Below the pieces are notes generated by a model that made no database searches, was not told where the DNA came from, and was given only the letters and a program-made list of their open reading frames with translations. Positions 42,432 to 52,500 of a stretch of 64,000 nucleotides of DNA are shown here, in pieces (within the stretch, counting starts at the first letter, position 1; each line of letters opens with the position of its first letter). The translations under genes and the position numbers were made by a program. The stretch lies in assembly GCA_003478355.1 (NCBI GenBank), contig QUFC01000010.1, forward strand, positions 1 to 64,000, in the 5' to 3' direction. This stretch comes from Lachnospiraceae bacterium AM48-27BH (GTDB taxonomy: Bacteria; Bacillota; Clostridia; Lachnospirales; Lachnospiraceae).

Positions 42432-43406
42432 TTAACCAACCGGGAAGACCGGACGAACCCCATGAGAGTACGAAGCGCCGTTGTAGCCCGTATTGCCATC
42501 GCCGGTCACATCGGCAAAGTGAGCCGAAGAAACGACGTCTCTTAACCACTGGTTGTAAGATCTGTTTACGATGAATTTAGGACACACCATGAACAGCGCC
42601 AGCTGAGTCTTGCTGATTGTGTAGATGCTCGGAACAGTAGAACCGTCAGAAGTCGGACTGAAATGAAGATGCCCATACATCATAGGTTCGTTCGGGAGCT
42701 CAATACTGGAATCAAACCATGCTCCACCGGACGGTCTTCCGTTTGCAACCGCATTGCACAGGTATTCTCTGTGAGTAAGAACAGAACCCTGGAAAGCCGC
42801 ATTGACGATTGTCTTTGCGTTCGCCAGGTTCTTTTTATACATCTCAGAACCAACGTATCCACCTGTTGTAATATTGGTAGTATTCATCTGTGCATTGTAA
42901 AGCGCTTCATCCGGCATGATCACAAGATGATGGCTGGTAAATGCAGTGTCACCGCAGTTGTACCAGTAATCCATATCAACGATACGCCAGATACGGCCTC
43001 CGATACTCCAATAATCGCCAAGGAACATTCCTTTAAAGGAACCGTCCTTAATAGCAGCTTTCTGTACCGCTGTCAGAGCTGTTCCGAGATTCTTACCTCT
43101 GAAGATAACCCGGCGAAGCTCCACTGGAGCAAAGCTGTCCAGCATAGCAAAGAGCGCATCTTCAGCAGCGATAGCCTTGTTTCCTTCCGTAGTCCCGACA
43201 AGAAGTTTGTTGCCGGATGCTAATGCATTCACCTGTGTAAGCTCGGAAAGATTTACTCCTCCGATAAAATCTTTGGAACTTAAAAGACCGATTAACGCTT
43301 TTGCTAAAGCATCTGCTGCGATGGTCTTTGTTCCGTTAGGTCCGTCAAGCAGAAAAATATTACTTGCCGCTAATGCCTGGACCTTTTCGTAGTCTGTGAT
43401 TTTCAT
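42432..43406 (-). CDS. DGR variable protein (host-interaction tail protein)
   Basis: 324 residues. Repeated N-terminal units (VQALAASNIFLLDGPNGTKTIAADALAKAL and VNALASGNKLLVGTTEGNKAIAAEDALFAM) look like a fibre attachment region. The C-terminal part (GDYWSIGGRIWRIVDMDYWY to GVRPVFPVG) has the formylglycine/C-lectin-like pattern of DGR target proteins. Its last about 30 codons are the VR. Compared with the TR, nine Asn codons have become His, Asp, Thr, Gly or Tyr. Likely receptor-binding protein at the tail tip. Confidence 0.9.
   Translation of the reverse strand: MKITDYEKVQALAASNIFLLDGPNGTKTIAADALAKALIGLLSSKDFIGGVNLSELTQVNALASGNKLLVGTTEGNKAIAAEDALFAMLDSFAPVELRRVIFRGKNLGTALTAVQKAAIKDGSFKGMFLGDYWSIGGRIWRIVDMDYWYNCGDTAFTSHHLVIMPDEALYNAQMNTTNITTGGYVGSEMYKKNLANAKTIVNAAFQGSVLTHREYLCNAVANGRPSGGAWFDSSIELPNEPMMYGHLHFSPTSDGSTVPSIYTISKTQLALFMVCPKFIVNRSYNQWLRDVVSSAHFADVTGDGNTGYNGASYSHGVRPVFPVG
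42449..42537 (-). repeat. DGR variable repeat (VR)
   Basis: 89 bp at the 3' end of the variable protein gene, paired with the TR at 41321-41409. All 13 differences fall on TR adenines: AAC to CAC, ACC, GGC or TAC; AAT to GAT or CAT; GGA to GGG. Identity is complete at all non-adenine positions. Confidence 0.95.
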
Positions 43407-43421
43407 TTAATGAATCCTCCT

Positions 43422-44552
43422 TTATTTGATGACAAAAATAGCCCGACCTTCAATAACATCGCCATTGCTGTCACGGAGAAGATCACTGGAATATGTACGT
43501 CCAATGACCGTATCCAAATTGCTGTCAGTAATGGATGCATCCGAAGAATCGAGCACGTCTCCATAAGTACGGTATCCATTGTCGTAAAGCTTCTGATATA
43601 CCGTGTATTCATTTTCAAGGTTGGAACTGAACTGATTAAGAATATCTACCTGCTTCTGTAATTCCAGAAGTTTTTTCGCAAGACTCGCTGCCGTATTGCT
43701 GTCCAGCAGTGCCTGTAACTGCTCAAACCAATCACGGAATTCCGTTTCTGATTTCTGTTTCCAGTCAGCCATTTCAGCAGTATTGGTGCTTGTGTATTCG
43801 TTGAACCACGCCTCCCATTTTTCTTTCCAATAGGTACTTGTGGCTTCCATATCTGCTGTGTGCTCCGAGTACCAAAGGTTCCACTGAGCTTCCCATGCCA
43901 AATATGCTGACTGAATCTCCTCGGTCTGTGCCAGGAACCAGGTAGACCACTGCTCTTTCCAAAACTTATTTGTTTCTTCCATATCAGTAGTCTGCTTTTC
44001 GTAGAACTCTTTCCACTGGTCCTGCCATTGGGCAATCAAATCATCGATTTCAACCTTGTCCAATGGAGCCGTTACGAATGGACACTCTGAAGTTCCAACA
44101 CAGTTCGTGATGTTTGCCTGTCGAATAGAAGTGACTCCGGCGCCGACATAAATATACGCCAGTGGATATTGCCAGCGATCATTTGTCTTCACCATCGTAG
44201 GTTTCGTTGGATTCGATGCTGGGGTTCCTTTAATGATTTTGATGTCATTTGCTCTGACGGCCTCTCTCGAATCCACTTCAAGTACAACTGCATCATATCG
44301 GTTCAACAGAATCTCGGACTGTGGAACTACTAACGGTAACAGAGCGTCATTCAGCGTCCAAGTGTGATTGAACCAGGCTCGTCCGACACCAACGTTGATA
44401 ATCATTGCTTCCGATTCTTTTACAACCATTGCAGTTCCGACATGCTGCAAGATTCCGTCCTGAATGATTCCATCGAAAATGCTGGACATCTGAATAGCAT
44501 CGTAGCGCCGATCTCCTTCTTTTGAATTATAAAATCCAAATGTTACACTCAC
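43422..44552 (-). CDS. Phage baseplate/tail fibre protein, Trp-rich coiled coil
   Basis: 376 residues from GTG 44552. The N-terminal about 170 residues (FGFYNSKEGDRRYDAIQMSSIFDGIIQDGI, then beta-rich) match baseplate upper-protein-like attachment domains. Residues about 180-300 are a repeating Trp/Glu coiled coil (WKEQWSTWF, WEAQWNLWY, WKEKWEAWF spaced about 26 residues). The C-terminus ends in DGNVIEG-like turns. It probably forms a trimeric stalk that carries the DGR protein encoded next. Confidence 0.7.
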   Translation of the reverse strand: MSVTFGFYNSKEGDRRYDAIQMSSIFDGIIQDGILQHVGTAMVVKESEAMIINVGVGRAWFNHTWTLNDALLPLVVPQSEILLNRYDAVVLEVDSREAVRANDIKIIKGTPASNPTKPTMVKTNDRWQYPLAYIYVGAGVTSIRQANITNCVGTSECPFVTAPLDKVEIDDLIAQWQDQWKEFYEKQTTDMEETNKFWKEQWSTWFLAQTEEIQSAYLAWEAQWNLWYSEHTADMEATSTYWKEKWEAWFNEYTSTNTAEMADWKQKSETEFRDWFEQLQALLDSNTAASLAKKLLELQKQVDILNQFSSNLENEYTVYQKLYDNGYRTYGDVLDSSDASITDSNLDTVIGRTYSSDLLRDSNGDVIEGRAIFVIK

Positions 44553-44559
44553 TTCTTCA

Positions 44560-45633
44560 TCACGCTCCTTCCTGTTCTATAGTCTTAAAAGTCGGATAGA
44601 CGGAATAACCGTCCTTATCTTCTGAACGAACAATTTCAAGAATACGAGCTTTTGTCTCGTGTCCGTATTCGTTCGCAATCTGTACAATGTCCCCGTTAAA
44701 GAAATCTTTTCCATACTGGAACATGATAGTTGTTTCCGTTTCTCCCTCAAATGAGGTAATGCTCACATTTTCTGCAAGTTTTTCTTTTCCTCTTTGCTGC
44801 AACTGAGCCATATACTCGGCATCGGTCAATGCATCATCACTTCCAACATTCGAAGAGATGTCACGAGCATCCGTAAACAGTTCCCTACGATTCAAACCAG
44901 AACCACCGCCAACTGTAGTGTATCTTCGACCAGCACCCTCGCCTTCTCCACCAACCAAAGTCACGGTTTTCAACGAAGCTTTGGATTCGATATAGTTACT
45001 GTTGATGATATTCTCAAATTTCGGAGAAAATATAACGTATGGATTCTCTGTCTGATCGTATGACCTGTCAGAACCGGCATACAATTCAAAGACGAACTGC
45101 TTTTCATCGTTCAGCGTAATCTTGAAACCGATACCCTGCTCCTCGCAAATTTTCTGAATGACATCGTATAGATTATCACCTGTATATTGAGCTTCCAGTT
45201 TCAACTTTGTAATTGCCGGGTCGATTGATTCTTTGAAAATAAAGTTTGGAATTTTTCGATTGCTGTCTGATGGGGAAATTACATTCTCATTGAGCAATGT
45301 TTTAATTCCATTTTGAAGATTTCCGCTTAATAGCTTCTGTCCCCAGACGATTCGCCTATCGAGAATAGATTCTAACGAGCGTCCAGTAACCGTTACATGG
45401 TTACCGTCTTCGGTATCGGAAGTAATCTGGATTTTTTCTACGATCATCACATGCTCAGATTCCTTGCTCTGCAAATAATAGTCCTGTTTGATATATTCCA
45501 GAAGACCATCTCGCATTGCTTCATACAGCTCAAAGTCACCATAGGCATAATACCGATCAGTCCAGATGAAGGATTCGTACGTATCCACGATGGAGACTGC
45601 ATCCAGGTCAGTGTTTAAAATCATCACATCCAT
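44560..45633 (-). CDS. Phage tail protein, Gp37-like (ReqiPepy6 family)
   Basis: 357 residues. Starts MILNTDLDAVSIVDTYESFIWTDRYYAYGDFEL, then VTGRSLESILDRRIVWGQKLLSG; this matches siphovirus Gp37-like tail-hub proteins that follow Dit. It likely forms part of the baseplate hub. Separated by 7 bp from the next gene and 5 bp from Dit. Confidence 0.75.
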   Translation of the reverse strand: MDVMILNTDLDAVSIVDTYESFIWTDRYYAYGDFELYEAMRDGLLEYIKQDYYLQSKESEHVMIVEKIQITSDTEDGNHVTVTGRSLESILDRRIVWGQKLLSGNLQNGIKTLLNENVISPSDSNRKIPNFIFKESIDPAITKLKLEAQYTGDNLYDVIQKICEEQGIGFKITLNDEKQFVFELYAGSDRSYDQTENPYVIFSPKFENIINSNYIESKASLKTVTLVGGEGEGAGRRYTTVGGGSGLNRRELFTDARDISSNVGSDDALTDAEYMAQLQQRGKEKLAENVSITSFEGETETTIMFQYGKDFFNGDIVQIANEYGHETKARILEIVRSEDKDGYSVYPTFKTIEQEGA

Positions 45634-45638
45634 AGTGC

Positions 45639-46553
45639 TTATACCCCCTCGTAGACAATACGGTTCTCAATCTTAAACTGTAAATTTGTACTTCCGTACT
45701 CAGCTGTATAAGCAAAGATGTTGTCACCCTTCGCAAGCTGGAACCAATCTGCATTTTTATCCAGGCAGTTCAAGATGTTTGTAGTCTTTCCGTTTCTAAG
45801 AAGCGTAATCGACTTGTTTCCTTTTACAGTGCAGATGATAATTTCGTCACCTGCTATAATTCCAGAGCCAGTGAATTTCTCCAATTTATCGGTATCGATC
45901 CGCATCACTTCACGAGTACCGGTATTATAGATTGTGATATTGCTGGCTTCACCGATTGCATGAATCGTAATAGTCACTCCAATTTCAGCGTCGCCATTAT
46001 ACACAACCACCTGCTCTGTTTCATTTTTGATTTCTCCCATTTCCAGCAACGGGTCCTGAAGCGATTCGTTACTGAAAGGAAACTCAAACAGTGCCTCTAC
46101 GCCATAGAAGATAGTCGTGTTGATTCCGTCTTTTCCAGCAGAATAAAAGAAAGGATTCGGACACACGATTGAGATATCCGAACCCTCATCTTTACTGAAG
46201 ATTGCTGGATCATTTGATTCGACGTACCCTTCAATCTCCGCCTGCCTGTTATCGGTTTCGATAAGCATTGTGAGTTTCTTTTTAATAGGAAAATACTTGT
46301 ATGAAAGCTGTCTTACGTCTTCGATGGAATCCTTCCACATATACGCAAGAGAAATAACAATGTTTCGGCTCGGCATCCTTGAAGAATTGAACAGGCTTCC
46401 ATCGTTTGTAGCGATTTCTGTCGTATTGATGTTCGCTTTTCCCGGCCCCAAGCCAGTTACAGACTTGATGATGAAACCGGATTCCTCCGGTCTCGCTAAA
46501 TCAAGTCGGATACTATCGCCAAGATAGTTTGTAAACGTGACTGCTCGAATCAA
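45639..46553 (-). CDS. Distal tail protein (Dit-like)
   Basis: 304 residues. SIRLDLARPEESGFIIKSVTGLGPGKANINTTE and the later CPNPFFYSAG are characteristic of phage tail (Dit/siphovirus tail component) proteins. It caps the tail tube and links to the baseplate. Start is TTG 46553, overlapping the tape measure stop (TTGA), with GGTGG upstream. Confidence 0.8.
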   Translation of the reverse strand: MIRAVTFTNYLGDSIRLDLARPEESGFIIKSVTGLGPGKANINTTEIATNDGSLFNSSRMPSRNIVISLAYMWKDSIEDVRQLSYKYFPIKKKLTMLIETDNRQAEIEGYVESNDPAIFSKDEGSDISIVCPNPFFYSAGKDGINTTIFYGVEALFEFPFSNESLQDPLLEMGEIKNETEQVVVYNGDAEIGVTITIHAIGEASNITIYNTGTREVMRIDTDKLEKFTGSGIIAGDEIIICTVKGNKSITLLRNGKTTNILNCLDKNADWFQLAKGDNIFAYTAEYGSTNLQFKIENRIVYEGV

Positions 46554-49500
46554 GTTTCCACCATCCTTTCCATCGCCGAGAACTGATTCTTCGTCTGCCG
46601 ATAAATCTCTGTTCTCGACAGTGCCTTAGGCGAATAGTTATTCTGTACAAATTTGTAAGAGTTTCCTGTATTCGGATTGGTATCTTCATTTTGAAGATTC
46701 CGCTCACGTGATGCTGCAATTCCTGTGCTGACAGTCAACGCCTGTGATCTGCTAAACAGTGTATTCAGTCGATGGCTCTTCTCTTCAATGTCTGACAGAT
46801 CCAGAATCGGTCGAATCATAGGCTGAGTATCAACGCCGTTGTCGATCATATCCTTTACCTTTGCGATTGCGTTTCCAAGACCTGTTTTTGCTGATTTAGC
46901 CATATCAGCACTTGCGTTGTATGCCTTTACTGCATAGGTTCCGATTGCATTGACGAATCCCAATCCAAAGAAATCACCGATATGGTATCCTACTCTGGAA
47001 GGTGAATGTTCGTCCAATTCGTCTTCTGCTGCTTCTGCCGCAGCCCTTGCCATTGCTCTGGCTTTCGCTTCTGCGCGATATGTGTTCTCACTGATTCCAT
47101 CAGCAAAGCCCTCTACCAGGTAAGCACCTGCCTGTTTAAACTGATCATGGTAGTCCCGGATAGCCGTTACAGAAGCATTAAGATTCCCGGTGAAGGCAGT
47201 TTTTACTTCTTCGGCTTTTTCCTTAATGCCAGCAATGAACTTAATCATGCACTGCATTCCTGCATTTTGAAATTCCGGATACTTGTTCGCAATAGCTGTG
47301 AGGCATGAACTTAAGATGTTTACAAACGCATTTCTAGTTTCGTAATCTTTCGATTTGATTCCGGCAATGAATTTGATCATGAGGTTCGCACCTGCTGTAT
47401 TGAATTGGGTTTGCTTGTTGTTGATAGCAGTAACACAACCGCTAATTATATTGGTAATGGCAGTTTTGGTATTTCCGTCCTGAGATTTGATTCCGGTGAT
47501 GAATTTCGTCATCAACGTAGAGCCTGCCGTATTGAACTGGGTTTGATAGTTTGTAAGGGTCGTAAGTACAGCCTGCATCATGGTCGTAAACGTAGATGTC
47601 ATATTGCTCTTTTGCGCATTAGCCGCATTGATGAATGTTGTCAGCATAGATGTTGCGGCTGATGTCACTCTTCCGCTCGCATCTGTAAATGCGTTAATAA
47701 AGCTGTCGATTCCGTTATTTCCAAGCTGTGTAAGCGCTGTACTGAAACCGCTCATACCACTCGTATCCAACTCAGCCATTCCCTTAGCCATCTCAACAAG
47801 GCGATTTACCTGTGTGATTACGCTCGACATGATTCCGGTATCAATTCCAGAAATAGAATCCGAATAACTCTTAATTCCACTTCCGAACTGAACCAGACTG
47901 TCACCGAAACCGCCAAGATCGTTGTCGCCAGTAAACCAGCTTACAAGTCCTCCGGTATTTGGAATGGTGTTGGCAAGCTCCACTAGGGCTTTACCAGCTG
48001 TTGCTGAGTTCGTAATAGCCGCAGAATCCATACCCATAATAGCTTCAGAATATGCCTTCATAGCTTCACCGAACGGTACAAGTTTCTCACCGAAAGTATC
48101 AACATCGTTGTTTCCAGTAAAGAATGCTACAACGCCACCTGTATTGGGAACAGTATCAGCAAGCTCGACTAAAGCCTTGCCCGCCGTTGCAGAATTGACG
48201 ATTGCATCGGCTTCCAGTCCACGAACCGCATCGCCAAATGCTTTCATTGCTTCGCCAAATGGTACAAGCTGTTTTCCAAACTCACCCATATCGTTTTCAC
48301 CAGCAAAGAATCCTACGACACCACCAGAATTTGGAATGGTTGTTGCCATCTCTGCCATGGCCTTGCCAGCGATTGCCGCTTCTGTAACGGCATTTGCATC
48401 GAGTCCAGTAATTGCATCCCCGAACTGTCTCATAGCTTCGCCAAATGGTACAAGCTGCTTTCCAAAGGCAGTCATGTCATTTTCTCCTGCGAAGAAAGAC
48501 ACTAATCCGCCTGTATTTGGAATTGTGGCTGCCATTTCAGCTAATGCTTTGCCAGCTGTCGCCGCATTTGCCACGATTTCCCCGTCCATGTTTCCGATAG
48601 CTAACGAGAAATCTCTCATAGCTTCGCCAAACGGTACAAGTTCCTCTCCGAACTTAGATAAAGACGATCCTCCTGTAAGCCAAGAAGTCAATCCCTGTAA
48701 AATATCAGCCGCTGTCAGAATAAGCACAGTCTCGGCTAATGCCTTTACTCCGTCCATCATAGATGGCTGAATCTGACTAGCTCCCTGTAAAAACGGCTGA
48801 ACATTATTCATAAAAGTGGATAAATCAGCTCCAATTTGCGGGAACTGACTCGACACACCGCTCATAAATCCGCCGACGATTCCACCAACGAACTGACCGA
48901 TTGCCGTTCCGATTCCCTGTAAAAGCTTTCCACCTTCTCCGATAAGCCAAGAAAGTCCTGGAAGTTTCGATAAGAGTCCGACGGCTGCAAGCACTAACGC
49001 CATCTCAGCAACAACCGCACCCATACCAAGGATTCCAACCATTGCTCCTGGAACAAGCGATGCTGTTGCACTAAGAGCAAGCATAATAGCTGATAACAGA
49101 CCGATTCCGGCAATTCCTTTTAGCAAAGCTCCAGTATCGATTCCTCTCAGTGCATCGACGATACCAGCGAAAAATGCTACGAGTACATCGACACCAGCTT
49201 TAATCAGTGACGGCAGATTACTAGCAATACCATCTAAAATTCCAATAAGGAATTTGAAAGCTAGATCTACAATTTGAGGCGTATAAGTAACCAGAGCCGC
49301 TAATACACCAACCACTAATTGTAAAGCTCCGTCTGCCAGCTGCGGTACACAGGATACGAAAACATCGATCAGCGTTAAGACAACTGCCTTTACAGCTTCA
49401 CCAATAGCTGGCGCTCCGGCAGCAATAACTTTGCAGATTGCGATAATTCCTTCTCCGACTTTTGTAAGAACAGCCGGAATTAAGCCAGCGATACCAGTAA

Positions 49501-52500
49501 CGATAACTGTCAGTGCTGCTACGATTGCAGTCGCTCCAGCGGCACCAGCAGTTGCCAGCGCTGTGAATCCGATAGCAAGTGCCGAAAGTCCTGTGCCAGC
49601 TGCAAGTAAACCCGCTCCGATTGTAAGAACCCCAACACCAATCAATGCAAACGCTCCCGATAATGCCAGAATAGTCGGAACCAATGGTGTAAGTACCGCG
49701 CCTGCTACGCCGATAATTGTGAATGCTCCGGCAATAGAAATAAGTCCTTTCGCAATCGCTTCCCACGATAACGCTCCCAAAATACTGAGTACCGGCGCAA
49801 GAACAGCTAAGGCTCCGGACGCAACCAACAATGCTGCTGATCCACCAAGCGTACCTTTCATGAAATTGAGACTGATAGCCAACTCAGCTAAGGCCCCACC
49901 CATGACGGTAAGACCTCTACCGATCTCTTCCCACTGCATACCTCCGAATTTACTCATACAGTTTGCAATGGTTTCAAGTGCGCCGCCGACGATAACGAGC
50001 CCAGTTCCAATACCGATCATGTTCTTCGGCATCAGATTAACAGCAATAGCTACCTCTGCAAGTGCGCCGCCCATAGCAGTTAAACCTCTGCCGATTTCAT
50101 CCAACTGTAATTGACCAAAATCTTTTACAGCGGAAGCAAAGATTTTCATTGCAGCGCCAATAGCAATTAAGGCTACGCCAGTAGACATTACGTGTTTTGC
50201 ATTTCCAGCCAAATTCGTAAAGACAGCAAGTTCGGCAAGTAATCCACCGATTCCAGCTAATCCTTTTCCAATCTCGCTCCACTCCATCTGACCAAAGTCT
50301 TTGCAAGCGGATGCCAGAACTTTCATTGCCGCCGCCAGAATAACAATTCCAGTCGCAGTGCTAAGCATTTTTCCGTTAAATTTTGCAACTCTAAGGAATA
50401 CAGCAATCTCAGCAAATAAGACTCCGACTCCTGTTAATCCACGTCCAAGTTCATCCCACTGTAATTTCGATAAATCCCTACATGCCGAAGCCAGGATTTT
50501 GATAGCTGCTCCAAATATAATTAAGCTGGTAGCGCCTTTCATAACTTGTTTCTGACCGCTTGCCATGGCTTTAGATGAAGCAACAACAATAGTCGTAAGA
50601 CCGGCAATTCCAACCAGACCTCTCGCAAGTTCACCCCAATCAAGGTCTGAAACTTTCTTCAAAGCTCCTGCCAGAATAGATACTGCAACTGACATAGCGA
50701 TCATCGCGGTACATGCTTTGGATACTTTTCCCGTATCACTGCTGATTTTGTTAAAAATCGCCATCGCTCCAAGTAGATTAGCAAAGAGAACTGTGATAGC
50801 CCCAAGAGAAACTGACAGTTTATCGCTATCGATCAAAGAAATAGCTACGATAGAACCAGCAAGCAAAGCGATTGCTGCTCCGATTTTAAGTAACGTTCCG
50901 GCTTTAAGATTTGTCTGATATGCCTCAAAGCATCCTCTAACGCCGTCAAGGATTCCAGTTACTCCTTCAAGAACGCCATTCAACCCCTCAAGAGGTTCTG
51001 TTACACTCTTTAAGAATTTTGAAATTGATAAGGCAATTCCGCCAACAGCAATGCTATTAAGGACATCAAGAACTCCACTGAAATCAGCATCTCCGAGTTT
51101 CTCGGCGAGTGTTCCCATCATAGTCCCGACTGCATCGGCAATACCGCCAGCAATTACTTTCACAGCGGTCCACAATGCTTCCATAACTTTGAGAAATTTA
51201 CATTTTTCAAGTGCTTCGCCCATCATCTCGAAAGCAACGATGACTCCGCTCTTCATTTTTCCAGCACCATCACCAATCTGAGCCATGCGATCATGTACTC
51301 GTTCAAGGAATGAGTGGAATAATTCAAATCCAGGAAAATCAAACTTCTCCCCGGCAGTTTTTCCAAATTCTTTTACTTTTTCTCCGGCAGTTTTAACAAA
51401 CGTAATAGCTATCTTTACGATATCAACAACCGTCGAAACTGCTTTGCCAAAGACATCTGTCTTCTTTACCGTTTCATCAAGCTTAACAAGATACTCACCG
51501 AAACTTCCAGTAAGTGATAACACTCCGTTTCCAGCCGGTAAGAAAAGACCAATCAATTCGCCGACACCACCGGCAACAGCTTTGAAAGCTTGTCCGACGA
51601 TATCAAGCACTGCAAATACGCCTTTAAACGTATTCTTCAGATTCTTTGAACTTTCTTCCCCCATTTTGAATTTTGCTGTCAGATCACGGATACGCTCTGT
51701 GATTTCGGCTAACTGTTTTCCAGTCATTGGCGGGAAGATTTCGTTGAATGCCTCCCGAACCGGCTTGGCAACGCTAACCAGTCCCTCGAAAACATTCTTT
51801 ACTGCTTCGATCATCATGGTACGACCGCCAAGGTCTTTCCAATCCTGAAGCATTTTATTTCTCGCATCGGCAGAAGCATTGATTACGGCACTGAACGTAT
51901 CGCTCACCTCAGTAAGTAATTCTTTTGCCTCTTCAAAGTCGCCGACGATAATTTCCCAGCTTTGTGTCCATCCTGACTGGGCAGCCTCTTTCAACGTGTC
52001 GAACAGCTGAGTAAAAGTCTTTACTTTTGTTGCTGCATCGTTCGCTGTTTTACCCATCTCCATAATGGATTTGATCTGATCATCGGTATATCCCATGGTC
52101 CGAAGCTGATCTTCGTTGAGATCACCTGTAAATTTTGCCAAGGTTTCAGTCAAGATGTCAGAGGTAAGCCATCCTTTACTAAGGGTCTCTCTGAATGAGC
52201 CCTCATCTTTGATCATTTCGTCAATGGCAATTCCATGAACTTTAGCCGTTTCTTTCAGCGCATCCTGGAATACCTGACCGCCCATACCAGCGTTTACCAC
52301 TGAGTTCCAGTCCTGCAATTTTACTGTTCCTGCCGCTAATGCCTGTGAAAGCTGATACATAGCGGTACTTGCCTGCTGAGAGTTGGAACCTGATACGGCT
52401 GCAAGGTTCGCAATACCCTTGATAGCTGCTACAGATGTGTCAAGATCCACTCCAGCCGCGGTGAACGTACCAATGTTACGGGTCATTTCCGTAAAATTGT

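Noticed and set aside
47922..48770. 282-codon plus-strand frame opposite the tape measure
   Set aside because: Repeated Ser/Ala/Pro composition mirrors the 61-residue repeats of the tape measure; antisense shadow.
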